Source of the DNA: Aquariibacter albus
GTDB taxonomy: Bacteria > Pseudomonadota > Gammaproteobacteria > Burkholderiales > Burkholderiaceae_C
Reading direction: 5' to 3'
DNA: 64,000 nucleotides
Assembly (NCBI RefSeq): GCF_014145335.1
Contig: NZ_JACIVI010000008.1
Coordinates: forward strand, 29,687-93,686
Shown here: piece by piece, positions 8,477-16,615 of the stretch
How positions within the stretch are numbered: position 1 is the first letter of the stretch
How the letters are laid out: each line of letters starts with the position of its first letter
The notes under the pieces: model-generated
What the model was told of the DNA's origin: nothing
Database searches by the model: none
Seen by the model: the letters and a program-made list of their open reading frames with translations, nothing else
Made by a program: the position numbers and the translations under genes

Positions 8477-9424
8477 ATGCTGATCAGCCAGGAAAGATTG
8501 CGTGCCACACGGGTTCTGATCGTGGGTGACTCGATGCTCGACCGCTACTGGTTCGGCTCGGTCGACCGCATCTCGCCCGAAGCGCCGGTGCCCGTGGTGC
8601 GCATCGGTCGCGAGGAGCTTCGGGCCGGCGGCGCCGCCAACGTGGCGCTCAATGCCCGGGCCCTCGGCGCCCAGGTCACGCTGCTGGGCCTGGTCGGTGA
8701 CGACGAGCCGGCCCGCCAGCTCTCGGGCCTGATGGAGAAGGTCGGCGTGGCCTCGCGCATGCGCGCCCACCCCTCCTTCCAGACCATCGTCAAGCTGCGG
8801 GTGATCGGCCGCGCGCAGCAGCTGATCCGCCTGGACTTCGAGAACCATCCCGAGCCGCAGGCCCTGCGCGAATTGCTCGACGATTTCGAAGCCGCGCTGC
8901 CGCAGCACGACGCCGTGATCTTCTCGGACTACGGCAAGGGCAGCCTGAGCCATGTCGGGGAAATGATCCGGCGCGCCCGCGCGGCCGGCAAACCGTGTTT
9001 CGTGGACCCCAAGGGCGGCGATTACAGTCCTTACACAGGTGCAACAGCGATCACGCCCAACCGGGCCGAGCTGCAGGCCGTCGTCGGCTTCTGGTCCAGC
9101 GAGGCCGAGCTCCACCGACGCGCCCGCCAGCTGCGCGAGCAACTGGCCCTGCAGGCCCTGGTGCTGACCCGCTCGGAGGAAGGCATGTCGGTCTTCGACG
9201 ACGCGGGCGTGCTCGACGTGCCGGCCCAGGCCCGCGAAGTCTTCGACGTGACCGGGGCCGGTGACACCGTCATCGCGACCCTCGGCGTCCTGGTCGGCGC
9301 CGGCCTGCCGCTGCGCGAGGCCGTGCCCCTGGCCAACCGCGCCGGCGGCATCGTGGTCGGCAAATTTGGCACCGCCAGCGCAAGCTGGGATGAACTGATG
9401 GCTCTGGAGGGGCCTGCGACGTGA
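8477..9424 (+). CDS. hldA: D-glycero-beta-D-manno-heptose-7-phosphate kinase (kinase-only HldE/RfaE1)
   Basis: This ribokinase-fold protein of 315 residues phosphorylates heptose-7-phosphate at O1 in ADP-heptose synthesis for LPS inner core. The N-terminus '[20 protein letters not shown]' and '[11 protein letters not shown]' are characteristic, and '[15 protein letters not shown]' carries the catalytic Asp and anion hole. The start at 8477 is preferred because AGAAGG lies 12 nt upstream. The ATG at 8465 is in frame but directly abuts that site. The C-terminal adenylyltransferase half of bifunctional HldE is absent, so that activity must be encoded elsewhere. The stop overlaps the hldD start (GTGA). 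Confidence 0.93.
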   Translation: MLISQERLRATRVLIVGDSMLDRYWFGSVDRISPEAPVPVVRIGREELRAGGAANVALNARALGAQVTLLGLVGDDEPARQLSGLMEKVGVASRMRAHPSFQTIVKLRVIGRAQQLIRLDFENHPEPQALRELLDDFEAALPQHDAVIFSDYGKGSLSHVGEMIRRARAAGKPCFVDPKGGDYSPYTGATAITPNRAELQAVVGFWSSEAELHRRARQLREQLALQALVLTRSEEGMSVFDDAGVLDVPAQAREVFDVTGAGDTVIATLGVLVGAGLPLREAVPLANRAGGIVVGKFGTASASWDELMALEGPAT

Positions 9425-10437
9425 AGCACATGAAGCGAGTGGTGGTGACCGGCGCAGCCGGCTTCATCGGCAGCAACCTGGTCCACCGGCTGAACACGGC
9501 CGGCGTCGACGACGTGATCGCCGTCGACGACCTGAGCGACGGCCCCAAGTTCGTCAACCTCGTCGGTGCGCAGCTCAGCGACTACGTCGACTACCGGGAG
9601 TTCTACGATCGCTTCGCCGCCGGCCACTACGGCCGCGTCGACGCGGTGCTGCATCAGGGCGCCTGCTCCGACACCATGCAGCACGACGGCCGTTACATGA
9701 TGGACGTCAACTACCGCTGCTCGAAGCAGCTGCTCGAAGCCTGCGCGGCCCAGGGCGTGCGGCTGATCTATGCCTCGTCGGCAGCGGTCTACGGCGGGGG
9801 CTCGGTCTTCCGCGAGGAGCGGCCCTTCGAACGCCCGCTGAACGTCTACGGCTACTCCAAGTGGCTGTTCGACGAGATCGTGCGCCGCCACCTGCCGCAG
9901 TCGCGCAACCAGGTCGTCGGCCTGCGCTACTTCAACGTCTACGGCCCGCGCGAGCAGCACAAGGGCCGCATGGCCTCGGTGGCCTTCCACCACTTCAACC
10001 AGTACCGCGAGCACGGCGTCGTCAAGCTCTTCGGCGAGTACGGCGGCTATGGACCGGGCCAGCAGCAGCGCGACTTCATCTATGTGGACGACCTCTGCGC
10101 GGTCGTCAGCTGGTTCCTCGACCACCCCGAGGCCAGCGGCATCTTCAACCTCGGCAGCGGCCGGGCCCAGCCCTTCAACGACGTGGCCGCAGCGGTCGTC
10201 AACGGCCTCGCCCGCCAGGCCGGCGGGGCCGGCGACCAGCCGCTGTCGGCCCTGGTCGAGGCGGGCAAGGTGGCCTACATCCCCTTCCCCGAGGCCCTGG
10301 TCGGCCGCTACCAGTGCCACACCGAGGGCGATCTGTCGGCCCTGCGCGCGATCGGCTGCGACCACGTCTTCGCCGACGTGACGACCGGCGTCGGCCGCTA
10401 CGTCGACTGGCTCAGCGCCCAGCTCAAGCAGGGCTGA
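9421..10437 (+). CDS. hldD: ADP-L-glycero-D-manno-heptose-6-epimerase
   Basis: This 338-residue extended SDR enzyme starts at a GTG overlapping the hldA stop; a second in-frame ATG lies three codons on. 'GAAGFIGSN' binds NADP, '[11 protein letters not shown]' gives the Ser/Thr, and '[12 protein letters not shown]' holds Tyr and Lys. '[20 protein letters not shown]' is typical of HldD. It converts ADP-D-glycero- to ADP-L-glycero-manno-heptose, the last step of precursor supply for LPS heptosyltransferases such as the GT9 gene at the left edge. Its last 14 bases overlap the convergent gmhA gene. Confidence 0.95.
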   Translation: MKHMKRVVVTGAAGFIGSNLVHRLNTAGVDDVIAVDDLSDGPKFVNLVGAQLSDYVDYREFYDRFAAGHYGRVDAVLHQGACSDTMQHDGRYMMDVNYRCSKQLLEACAAQGVRLIYASSAAVYGGGSVFREERPFERPLNVYGYSKWLFDEIVRRHLPQSRNQVVGLRYFNVYGPREQHKGRMASVAFHHFNQYREHGVVKLFGEYGGYGPGQQQRDFIYVDDLCAVVSWFLDHPEASGIFNLGSGRAQPFNDVAAAVVNGLARQAGGAGDQPLSALVEAGKVAYIPFPEALVGRYQCHTEGDLSALRAIGCDHVFADVTTGVGRYVDWLSAQLKQG

Positions 10438-11005
10438 GGCCGACGCCGAGCAGCTCTTCGATCAGGCCGCACAGGGTGTGGCCGATCAGGATGTGCGCTT
10501 CCTGGATGCGCGCGGTCGTCGGCGAGGGCACGACGATCGCGACATCGCTCAAGGCCTTGAGCGTGCCGCCGTCGCGGCCCAGCAGACCGATCACCTGCAT
10601 GTCGCGACCGCGCGCGGCCTCCACGGCCTTGATGACGTTGGCCGAGCGGCCCGAGGTCGAGATCCCGACCAGCACGTCGCCGGCCTGGCCCAGGCCTTCG
10701 ACCTGACGCGAGAAGACGTCGGCGAAGCTGTAGTCGTTGCCGATGCAGGTCAGCGCCGAGCTGTCCGTCGACAGCGCCATGGCCGCCAGCGGCTTGCGGT
10801 CGTGGATGAAGCGGCCCGTCAGCTCGGCGGCAAGATGCTGGCTGTCGGCAGCCGAGCCGCCGTTGCCGCAGAACATGATCTTGCGGCCGCGCCGCAGGGC
10901 GTCGGCCATCAGCTGGCCGGCGGCCCGCACCTCGGGCGCCAGCGCGTCCAGGCGGGCGAAGAGTTCGCGGTGCTCGTCGAGGTTGCGGATCAGCAGGTCG
11001 GTCAT
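10424..11005 (-). CDS. gmhA: Phosphoheptose isomerase (SIS domain)
   Basis: The 193-residue protein starts at the ATG at 11005. It carries the SIS-domain phosphosugar site '[17 protein letters not shown]' and '[13 protein letters not shown]', plus the C-terminal '[16 protein letters not shown]' helix with its metal-binding His. GmhA converts sedoheptulose-7-phosphate to D-glycero-D-manno-heptose-7-phosphate, the first dedicated step feeding HldA and HldD. It is encoded convergently to them, overlapping the 3' end of hldD by 14 bp, so it is transcribed separately. Paralogues such as DiaA are similar, so the assignment rests partly on the heptose neighbours. Confidence 0.88.
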   Translation of the reverse strand: MTDLLIRNLDEHRELFARLDALAPEVRAAGQLMADALRRGRKIMFCGNGGSAADSQHLAAELTGRFIHDRKPLAAMALSTDSSALTCIGNDYSFADVFSRQVEGLGQAGDVLVGISTSGRSANVIKAVEAARGRDMQVIGLLGRDGGTLKALSDVAIVVPSPTTARIQEAHILIGHTLCGLIEELLGVGLSPA

Positions 11006-11125
11006 GGCAGGCGGTGGCGGATCGGTCGGAAGCTGGGGATTCTCCCCTTCGGACTTGACGGGGACCTGCGCCGCCACGCAAGCCGCGCGCCCGCGTGTCG
11101 CCCGGGCGGCTAAACTGCGCGTGCT

Positions 11126-11199
11126 GCGGGTGTAGTTCAATGGCAGAACGGCAGCTTCCCAAGCTTCATACGAGGGTTCGATTCCCTTCACCCGCTCCA
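11126..11199 (+). tRNA. tRNA-Gly (anticodon CCC)
   Basis: This is a complete cloverleaf with encoded CCA. The acceptor stem GCGGGTG pairs with CACCCGC, the T-arm is GAGGG-TTCGATT-CCCTT, and the anticodon loop TTCCCAA has CCC at 11158–11160. The anticodon stem GCAGC/GCTTC contains one C·T (C·U) mismatch at its second pair. A TAAACT hexamer at 11111–11116 is a possible -10 element. Confidence 0.96.
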
Positions 11200-11257
11200 A
11201 CCCCTCTCCCGGTCAGCGCGTCCCTTGGGCGGACGGCACATGGCCAAGACCGGCACG

Positions 11258-11276
11258 GCTTGCCGCTGCGGCAAGC
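11258..11276 (+). terminator. Hairpin downstream of tRNA-Gly
   Basis: A perfect 8-bp stem (GCTTGCCG / CGGCAAGC) with a 3-nt loop lies about 60 nt after the tRNA. It has no T-tract, so it may be a 3' processing or weak termination hairpin. Otherwise nothing is seen between the two tRNA genes. Confidence 0.35.
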
Positions 11277-11370
11277 GCACAGAATCTGTCGGTCTGGGTT
11301 GGGAGGACCGCGAAACATCCCGTTCCGCCTGAGCCCTCGGAGCCCCCTTGGGGCAAGCACTCTGAATCCT

Positions 11371-11445
11371 TGGTGCGACCGGCAGGAATCGAACCTGCGC
11401 CACAGCCTTCGGAGGGCTGGATGATATCCACTTCACCACGGTCGC
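11371..11445 (-). tRNA. tRNA-Arg (anticodon CCG)
   Basis: This is a complete tRNA on the minus strand with encoded CCA at 11371–11373. The acceptor stem GCGACCG pairs with CGGTCGC, the anticodon stem is CAGCC/GGCTG around loop CTCCGAA with anticodon CCG, and the T-arm is GCAGG-TTCGATT-CCTGC. It is convergent with tRNA-Gly and divergent from the cytochrome gene. Confidence 0.96.
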
Positions 11446-11530
11446 TTCCGTGAGCTGCGCAGTGTAGCCGCCCGCTGGCCCCTGCCGTCAGCCCCACCCG
11501 ACAGCGACCTGGCCCCCTCGCCCCGCTGCC

Positions 11531-11536
11531 TATAAT
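11531..11536 (+). promoter_or_regulatory. Consensus -10 TATAAT before the cytochrome c gene
   Basis: A perfect TATAAT lies 77 nt upstream of the ATG at 11614, between tRNA-Arg and the cytochrome gene. The -35 region is not recognisable. It is the best -10 match in the surrounding GC-rich DNA. Confidence 0.5.
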
Positions 11537-11613
11537 TCGCGCGCTTTTTTGGCGGGCGCCAGACCGCTCCCAAGATCCCCCATTCCCTCCTTCAACCTGA
11601 GCAGCAAGCCCCC

Positions 11614-12144
11614 ATGAGCGCAGCGCCCCACGACGACTCCACCCCCCACGAGGGCCCGATCCGCACGCCGAAGCAACTGGTGGTGGCCGTGGTGCTCGCC
11701 TTCGTGGTGCCCATCGCGGTCATCGTGCTGCTGGCCAACTACGTGTCGACGGCGACCAAGCCGGGCGCGGGCACCGACGTGCTGGCCGAAGACGCGGTCG
11801 CCAAGCGCCTGGAGCCGGTCGGCAAGGTCGTCGTGAAGGACGCCAGCGACGTCAGCGCGCTCAAGACGGGCGAGCAGGTCTACACCGCGGTCTGCGCGGC
11901 CTGCCACGCGGCCGGCGTCGCCAACTCGCCGAAGTTCGGCGACAGCGCCGCCTGGGCCCCGCGCATCAAGACCGGCTACGACGCCCTGCTGAACTCGGCC
12001 CTCAAGGGCAAGGGCGCGATGGCGGCCCAGGGCGGCGGCGACTACAGCGATGTCGAGATCGGTCGCGCCGTCGTGCACATGGCCAACAACGCAGGGGGCA
12101 GCTTCCCGGTGCCGGCCCCCGCCGCCGCCGCTTCGGCGCCCTGA
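11614..12144 (+). CDS. Membrane-anchored class I cytochrome c (cytochrome c5 type)
   Basis: The 176-residue protein has one N-terminal membrane segment (residues ~21–43). A small haem domain follows, with 'CAACH' at residues 94–98 binding haem covalently. The axial Met is probably in 'KGKGAMAAQGGGDYSD'. It ends with an Ala/Pro-rich tail. Such proteins sit on the periplasmic side of the inner membrane and pass electrons in respiratory or biogenesis chains. The gene stands alone between tRNA-Arg and a strong terminator at 12184. The specific redox partner cannot be inferred. Confidence 0.88.
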   Translation: MSAAPHDDSTPHEGPIRTPKQLVVAVVLAFVVPIAVIVLLANYVSTATKPGAGTDVLAEDAVAKRLEPVGKVVVKDASDVSALKTGEQVYTAVCAACHAAGVANSPKFGDSAAWAPRIKTGYDALLNSALKGKGAMAAQGGGDYSDVEIGRAVVHMANNAGGSFPVPAPAAAASAP

Positions 12145-12183
12145 AGCTCCGGCCTGGCGCGGGCCCTGCGCCGCGGCTGCCGC

Positions 12184-12210
12184 AGCCGGCCTTCGGGCCG
12201 GCTTTTTTTT
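12184..12210 (+). terminator. Rho-independent terminator of the cytochrome c gene
   Basis: An 8-bp stem (AGCCGGCC / GGCCGGCT) with a TTCG tetraloop is followed by eight T residues. It is the most convincing intrinsic terminator in the window and separates the cytochrome gene from the convergent gene at 12240. Confidence 0.92.
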
Positions 12211-12239
12211 CGTCCGTGTGCGGCCCGCGGCCCGCGGGC

Positions 12240-12785
12240 TCAAGCGCCGGACGCTGCGGCCTGTGGGCTCAGGCAGAGGCCGTGGGCTTGCAGCAGGGCG
12301 GCGTGGCGGATCTCGGCCAGCGGCCAGCGGCCGGCCTCGAGCGCATCCGCGGCGGCGTGCATGTCGGCCGATCGGACCAGGCCCAGGCCCAGGGGCGTGT
12401 CGAGGAAGAGCCGGCCCTGCTCGTCGCTCCAGGCCTGGCGCACCGGGCCGGCGTCCAGGCCGGTGTGGGTCTGCACGATCCAGCCCCCGTCGGGGCCGGC
12501 CTGCACCCCGAGGACCCAGGGCGCGGCTTCGAGCTCGACATAGACCCGCTGCGGCCCGTTCTGGAAGAACCAGGCGCCGTCTGCATCGACCGCGTAGTTG
12601 CGGCCGATGAAGGCGATCAGGCCCGCATGTTCCAGCCGACTGCCCTTGGGCTGCGGGAAACGGCCCGCGGCCTGGCAGGCGTCGTCGCGCAGGTACCAGT
12701 CGCCGCGCGCGTCCAGGCCCAGCCAGCCGCGACAGGCGGGCACCGAGGGCCATTTGCGCAGGGCGGCTTCGACGCTGGCGTCCAT
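12240..12785 (-). CDS. Conserved hypothetical cytoplasmic protein next to the YheT-type hydrolase
   Basis: This 181-residue protein begins at the ATG at 12785, with GGAAGAC about 8 nt upstream; a longer start at 12815 would overlap the hydrolase gene. The N-terminus 'KWPSVPACRGWLGLDARGDW' and later 'HAGLIAFIGRNYAVDADGAW' and 'FQNGPQRVYVELE' form a regular beta-rich pattern of Trp/Gly repeats. It has no signal peptide or membrane segment. I recall similar uncharacterised proteins encoded beside YheT-type hydrolases in Betaproteobacteria, but I cannot name the family with certainty. It follows the hydrolase gene by 16 bp and is probably co-transcribed. Function unknown. Confidence 0.7.
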   Translation of the reverse strand: MDASVEAALRKWPSVPACRGWLGLDARGDWYLRDDACQAAGRFPQPKGSRLEHAGLIAFIGRNYAVDADGAWFFQNGPQRVYVELEAAPWVLGVQAGPDGGWIVQTHTGLDAGPVRQAWSDEQGRLFLDTPLGLGLVRSADMHAAADALEAGRWPLAEIRHAALLQAHGLCLSPQAAASGA

Positions 12786-12801
12786 GGTCTTGTCTTCCAG
12801 C

Positions 12802-13812
12802 TCAGCGGCCGGCACCGGCCTCGAGCATCCAGGCCATCACGGCCTCGGGCAGGCCCAGCACATGGCCGGGGAAACGGCCGGCCGGAAAGCCGACGTGGCC
12901 GCCGGTCGGCGGTTGCCACAGGGTGACCCAGGGCCCGACCTCGTGCCGGCCCGGCAGGCTGTCGCCGGGCACGAAGGGGTCGTTGCGCGCATTCAGCACC
13001 AGGGCGGGCAGGCGGATCTGCGCCAGCCGCGGCTGCGAGGATGCACGCGCCCAGTAGTCCTCCGTGTCGCGGAAGCCGTGCAGCGGCGCGGTGAACACAT
13101 TGTCGAAATCGTAGAGGTCGCGCGCGGCCAGCAGCCGCTCGCGGTCGAACAGGCCGGGATGCTGGGCCAGCTTGGCCAGGGCCTTGGGCTTCATCGTGCG
13201 CAGGAACATGCGCGTGTAGACCAGCCGGTTGAAGCCGCGGCCGATGGCATGGCCGCCGGCGGCCAGGTCGATCGGCGAGGACAGCGCGGCCACCGCAGCC
13301 GCCGTGGCCCGTGCGCTGTCGCCAGCCTCCTGGGCCCAGCGCAGCACGGCATTGCCGCCGAGCGAGACGCCGACCACCGCCAGCGGCGCCGCACTGCGCG
13401 CGCGCAGCCGCGCCAGCACCCAGCCGACCTCGGCATGGTCGCCCGAGTGGTAGGCCCGCGGTGCCAGGTTCAGCTCGCCCGAGCAGCCGCGAAAGTGCGG
13501 CACCACGTAATGCCAGCCGCGCGCCCGCGCCCAGTGCGCGAACGCCAGGGCATAGTGGCTGCGCGAGGACCCCTCCAGGCCGTGGAAAAGCACCAGCCAG
13601 GGCGCGTCCGGCGCGGTGCCCGGTGCCTCGCCGAAATCCAGGTCGATGAAGTCGCCGTCGGGCGTGGTCCAGCGTTCGCGGCGGTAGCTTGGCGGGGGGC
13701 CCAGGTAGGCCCGCGAGCCGAGTGCCGGCCAGATCGTCTGCAGGTTGCCCCCCAGCATGCCGCGACCGGCGAGCCAGCGCGGGGCGTGCGGGGTCGCGCC
13801 GGCGCCCTTCAA
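12802..13812 (-). CDS. yheT: Alpha/beta-fold hydrolase of the YheT family
   Basis: The 336-residue protein is assigned a TTG start at 13812, overlapping the upstream stop (TTGA). The family's conserved N-terminal region, 'GGNLQTIWPALGSRAYLG', begins too early for the first internal ATG (13758) to be comfortable. Catalytic features are the oxyanion region 'LFHGLEGSSRSHY', nucleophile elbow 'VGVSLGGNAVL', an Asp around 'VLNARNDPFVP' and the His in 'PPTGGHVGFP'. The physiological substrate of YheT-type esterases is not established. It lies in a three-gene minus-strand run with an NTF2-like gene and a hypothetical gene. Confidence 0.87.
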   Translation of the reverse strand: MKGAGATPHAPRWLAGRGMLGGNLQTIWPALGSRAYLGPPPSYRRERWTTPDGDFIDLDFGEAPGTAPDAPWLVLFHGLEGSSRSHYALAFAHWARARGWHYVVPHFRGCSGELNLAPRAYHSGDHAEVGWVLARLRARSAAPLAVVGVSLGGNAVLRWAQEAGDSARATAAAVAALSSPIDLAAGGHAIGRGFNRLVYTRMFLRTMKPKALAKLAQHPGLFDRERLLAARDLYDFDNVFTAPLHGFRDTEDYWARASSQPRLAQIRLPALVLNARNDPFVPGDSLPGRHEVGPWVTLWQPPTGGHVGFPAGRFPGHVLGLPEAVMAWMLEAGAGR

Positions 13813-14264
13813 TGCAGCACCACCGGACGGTGGTCCGACCCGGCAGGCATGCCGAGCGCAGCCGCAGCCGCCGGCGCCGGACTGGCGTGATGCAGCACCA
13901 TGCGCCAGCCCTGCGGGGTCAGCAGGTAGACATTGCTGGCCAGGGCCTGGACCGACCGTGCCTCGCTGCCGCTGCCCAGGCGCACCGCTTCCACCACCTG
14001 GTGCACGGCCGTCTCCTCGCCGCGCAGACGCCGCACGGCCACCGGCTGCAGGTCGACGGGGCCCCGCGCGAAGATCTCGGCAAAGGAGCTGCGGATCGCT
14101 TCGGCGCCATGCAGCGCCGGGCCGCCCGGGTGGATGCAGCAGATCGCCTCGTCCTCGGCCCACACGGCCATCAGCTTCTCGAGGTCGCCGGTCTGCATGG
14201 CGTCATAGAAGCTGGCCTCGACATCGTCGGGCAGCAGGGGTAGGACCGGGGGCGGGACAGGCAT
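13809..14264 (-). CDS. SnoaL/NTF2-like fold protein
   Basis: This 151-residue protein has the cone-shaped alpha+beta barrel pattern of the NTF2-like superfamily. It runs from N-terminal helices 'EASFYDAMQTGDLEKLMAVW', through 'DEAICCIHPGGPALHGAEAI' and 'VHQVVEAVRL', to 'VYLLTPQGWRMVLHHASPA'. This resembles the calcium/calmodulin kinase II association-domain-like or YybH subgroup. Members are enzymes or ligand-binding proteins of diverse function, and no catalytic set is evident. A TACAAT hexamer at 14276–14281 (minus strand) lies 11 nt before the ATG and may give a very short leader. It is the first gene of the unit that includes the YheT-type hydrolase. Confidence 0.78.
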   Translation of the reverse strand: MPVPPPVLPLLPDDVEASFYDAMQTGDLEKLMAVWAEDEAICCIHPGGPALHGAEAIRSSFAEIFARGPVDLQPVAVRRLRGEETAVHQVVEAVRLGSGSEARSVQALASNVYLLTPQGWRMVLHHASPAPAAAAALGMPAGSDHRPVVLH

Positions 14265-14310
14265 GGCAGAGCGCGATTGTAGGAAGCCCGTCCCGGGCGG
14301 GCCCGCTCCC

Positions 14311-14316
14311 TAGAAT
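14311..14316 (+). promoter_or_regulatory. -10-like TAGAAT 8 nt before the ECF sigma start
   Basis: TAGAAT is followed by 8 nt and then the ATG at 14325, so transcription would begin at or next to the start codon. No clear -35 is seen. Confidence 0.45.
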
Positions 14317-14324
14317 CGCCGCCC

Positions 14325-14960
14325 ATGCAAGCCCTGCCCCCCAGCGACTGGAGCGAACGCAGCCATGCCCTGGCCGCGCTGCTCGCCCGGGTCGGGCTGG
14401 GTGACCGAGCGGCTTTCCAGGCGCTCTACCGCCAGACCGCGCCGCATCTTTTTGCCGTCGTGCTGCGTATCCAGGGCAACCGAAGCCTCGCCGAGGATGT
14501 TTTGCAGGACGTGTACGTCAACGTCTGGCGCGCCGCCCAGACCTTCGATGCCCAGCGCAGCCAGCCCCTGACCTGGCTGGGCAGCATCGCGCGCCACCGG
14601 GCCATCGACAGCCTGCGCCGCCAGCAGGCCCAGCCGGACACCGTGCCGCTCGACGGCACCGCGCATGGCGACGCCGGCGGCGACGAGGACCGTGCCCCGA
14701 GCCCCGAGCTGCCCAGCCCCGAGCCCGGCCCGATGGAGCTGCTCGAACGCGCGGCCTCGGCCCGCGCCCTGAACGACTGCATGGCCGGCCTGCGCCCGGA
14801 GCAGCAACAGGGCCTGGCCCTGGCCTTCTACCAGGGCCTCTCGCACAGCGAGGTGGCCGACCACCTCGGCCAGCCCCTGGGCACCGTCAAGAGCTGGTTG
14901 CGCCGGGGCCTGCTGGCCCTGCGCAGCTGCCTCGACCGCGCCGCCGAGCGCGAGCACTGA
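14325..14960 (+). CDS. ECF-type RNA polymerase sigma factor
   Basis: The 211-residue protein has region 2 ('LFAVVLRIQGNRSLAEDVLQ', then 'DVYVNVWRAAQTFDAQRSQP') and region 4 ('EQQQGLALAFYQGLSHSEVA', then 'PLGTVKSWLRRGLLALRSCL'), joined by an acidic Pro-rich linker. This is the SigK/RpoE-like extracytoplasmic-function architecture. The RskA-like anti-sigma gene starts 7 bp downstream, so the pair should be co-expressed. The sigma factor is probably held inactive at the membrane until an envelope or oxidative signal. The DUF3455 lipoprotein gene that follows is a candidate regulon member. Confidence 0.93.
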   Translation: MQALPPSDWSERSHALAALLARVGLGDRAAFQALYRQTAPHLFAVVLRIQGNRSLAEDVLQDVYVNVWRAAQTFDAQRSQPLTWLGSIARHRAIDSLRRQQAQPDTVPLDGTAHGDAGGDEDRAPSPELPSPEPGPMELLERAASARALNDCMAGLRPEQQQGLALAFYQGLSHSEVADHLGQPLGTVKSWLRRGLLALRSCLDRAAEREH

Positions 14961-14967
14961 ACCGGCC

Positions 14968-15750
14968 ATGGACTACGGACGCCCCCTCCTTGCCGACCGC
15001 CTGGCGGCCGAGTACGTGCTTGGCACGCTGCGCGGCCCGGCCCGGCGTCGCTTCCAGACCCTGATGACGGCCCATCCCGCCCTGCGCACCGCGGTGCGCA
15101 GCTGGGAGGCGCGCCTGCTGCCGCTCGGCGTCAGCATCCCGCCGGTCGAGCCGCCGCAGCATCTGTGGGCGGCCATCGAGCAGCGGGCCTTCCCGGCCGC
15201 CCGACCCGCCGCCGCGCCGCCGCGCGGGTGGCGACGCCTGGGCCTGTGGCAGGGCCTGAGCGCGGCCGGCTTCGCGGCCGTCGTGTGGCTTCTCCTGGCG
15301 CGCGGCCCCCTGGGGCCCGAGCCACCGGCCCCGCTGGCCGCGCTGCCCCCGCCTCCGCCTCCGCGGCTGGCCGAACCACCCGCCCCGCCGCCGCCGGCCA
15401 CGCCGCCCCTGCTGCTGGTGCTGGATCCCCAGGCCGCGCCGGCCGGCCGACGCCTGCCCGTGCTGCGCTTCGCCGCGGCCCTGAGCGCCGACGGGCGTGC
15501 GCTGGTGCTGCGCCCGCTGAGCGAGGCGCGCCTGGCCTCCAACCGTGCGCTGGAGCTGTGGGCCGTGCCTGCCGCCGGCGCGCCGCGCTCGCTGGGTCTG
15601 GTGTCGGCGGACGAGGGCACCACGGTCCTGCAGGCGCTGCAGGTCGAGGGCACGAGCGCCCTGGCGATCAGCCTGGAGCCGGCCGGCGGCTCGCCGACCG
15701 GCGCCCCCACCGGCCCGGTGCTGGCCGTCGGCGCGCTGCCGCCGCGCTGA
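14968..15750 (+). CDS. Anti-sigma factor, RskA-like
   Basis: This is a 260-residue single-pass membrane protein. The cytoplasmic N-terminus 'LAAEYVLGTLRGPARRRFQT' and 'LPLGVSIPPVEPPQHLWAAI' match the anti-sigma domain of RskA-type proteins. The membrane segment is about residues 93–112 ('WQGLSAAGFAAVVWLLLA'). A Pro-rich linker leads to a periplasmic RskA domain with 'LPVLRFAAALSADGRALVLR' and 'LELWAVPAAGAPRSLGLV'. It should bind the sigma factor encoded immediately upstream and release it on an extracytoplasmic signal. Confidence 0.9.
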   Translation: MDYGRPLLADRLAAEYVLGTLRGPARRRFQTLMTAHPALRTAVRSWEARLLPLGVSIPPVEPPQHLWAAIEQRAFPAARPAAAPPRGWRRLGLWQGLSAAGFAAVVWLLLARGPLGPEPPAPLAALPPPPPPRLAEPPAPPPPATPPLLLVLDPQAAPAGRRLPVLRFAAALSADGRALVLRPLSEARLASNRALELWAVPAAGAPRSLGLVSADEGTTVLQALQVEGTSALAISLEPAGGSPTGAPTGPVLAVGALPPR

Positions 15751-15787
15751 GGCCCGCCCGGCCTCGTCTCGCGGGGGGCATCCGGCA

Positions 15788-15856
15788 CACGCCGGCGTGA
15801 TCCATGCCACGCCGGCCTGGCCGGCTTGCAAGTGCTTGCATCCGGCCTGCATCCGG
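15788..15856. promoter_or_regulatory. Palindromes and 11-bp-spaced direct repeats upstream of the DUF3455 lipoprotein gene
   Basis: Three elements lie 97–165 bp before the ATG at 15953. CACGCCGGCGTG (15788–15799) is a perfect palindrome. TGCAAG-TG-CTTGCA (15827–15840) is a dyad. TGCATCCGG occurs at 15837–15845 and 15848–15856, spaced one helical turn. Together they look like an operator or activator array. Confidence 0.45.
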
Positions 15857-15952
15857 GATGGGGGGGGTGTCGTAGTCCCCGTGTCAGGGCATGAGCCTGT
15901 GCCCGACGCCTCATCCGACACCCTGCCTGACCTCCCGGAGTCTCCGCAAGCC

Positions 15953-16492
15953 ATGAGCAAGTTCCTCGTCCTCCCGGTGGCCGCTGCCGCCCTGCTGTCC
16001 GCCTGTGCCGCCCTGACCGGCCCCGCCCCCGTGGACAACGCCGCCCTGCCCGAGGCCGTCCGCGCCCCGGCGGGTAGCAAGCAGCTCGCGGTCCACATCG
16101 TCGACGACGGCAAGATCACCTACGAATGCCGCGAGAAGGCCGACGCCAAGGGCAGCTACGCCTGGGTCTTCGTCGGCCCCGATGCCGCGCTGAAGGTGGG
16201 TGGCAAGTCCGTCGGCAAGTACTACGGCCCGCCGGCCACCTGGCTGTCGGACGATGGGTCCAAGGTCACCGGCAAGCAGCTTGCCGTCGCGTCCAACGGT
16301 GCGGCCAACATCCCGCTGCAGCTGGTGGAAGCCACTTCGGTCGGCGGCGACGGCCTGCTCAAGCCCGTCAGCCACATCCAGCGCCTGAACACCGTGGGGG
16401 GCATCGCCCCGGCCAAGACCTGCGACGCCGCCAGCAAGGGCGCCAAGGAAGTGGTCGGCTACAAGGCCGACTACGTCTACTACACGCGCTGA
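15953..16492 (+). CDS. DUF3455-type lipoprotein
   Basis: The 179-residue protein has a lipoprotein signal with 'LLSACAAL' (Cys ~18). The mature part 'LPEAVRAPAGSKQLAVHIVD', 'YAWVFVGPDAALKVGGKSVG' and 'YYGPPATWLSDDGSKVTGKQ' matches the DUF3455 family, an uncharacterised periplasmic or lipoprotein group. It follows the sigma/anti-sigma pair by about 200 bp and has its own repeat-rich upstream region, so it may be a target of that sigma factor. A hairpin at 16567–16588 ends the unit. Its biochemical role is unknown. Confidence 0.85.
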   Translation: MSKFLVLPVAAAALLSACAALTGPAPVDNAALPEAVRAPAGSKQLAVHIVDDGKITYECREKADAKGSYAWVFVGPDAALKVGGKSVGKYYGPPATWLSDDGSKVTGKQLAVASNGAANIPLQLVEATSVGGDGLLKPVSHIQRLNTVGGIAPAKTCDAASKGAKEVVGYKADYVYYTR

Positions 16493-16566
16493 GCCCGCAC
16501 CGGGCCGTCTGCCGGCCCCGGGCGCTGCTTCCCTGCACACGCTGTGGGGCAGCCGATCCCATGATG

Positions 16567-16588
16567 CACGCCGCCTCCGGGCGGCGTG
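16567..16588. terminator. Hairpin between convergent DUF3455 and SMR genes
   Basis: A 9-bp stem CACGCCGCC / GGCGGCGTG with a TCCG loop is followed by a pyrimidine-rich but not pure T stretch. Its position between convergent 3' ends supports a terminator role, possibly for both sides. Confidence 0.55.
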
Positions 16589-16615
16589 TTCCCTTCCGGC
16601 TTCGGCCTACGGGCC

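Noticed and set aside
10437..11005. DiaA-type replication protein instead of GmhA
   Set aside because: The SIS fold fits both, but adjacency to hldA and hldD and the metal-binding His in the C-terminal helix favour GmhA.
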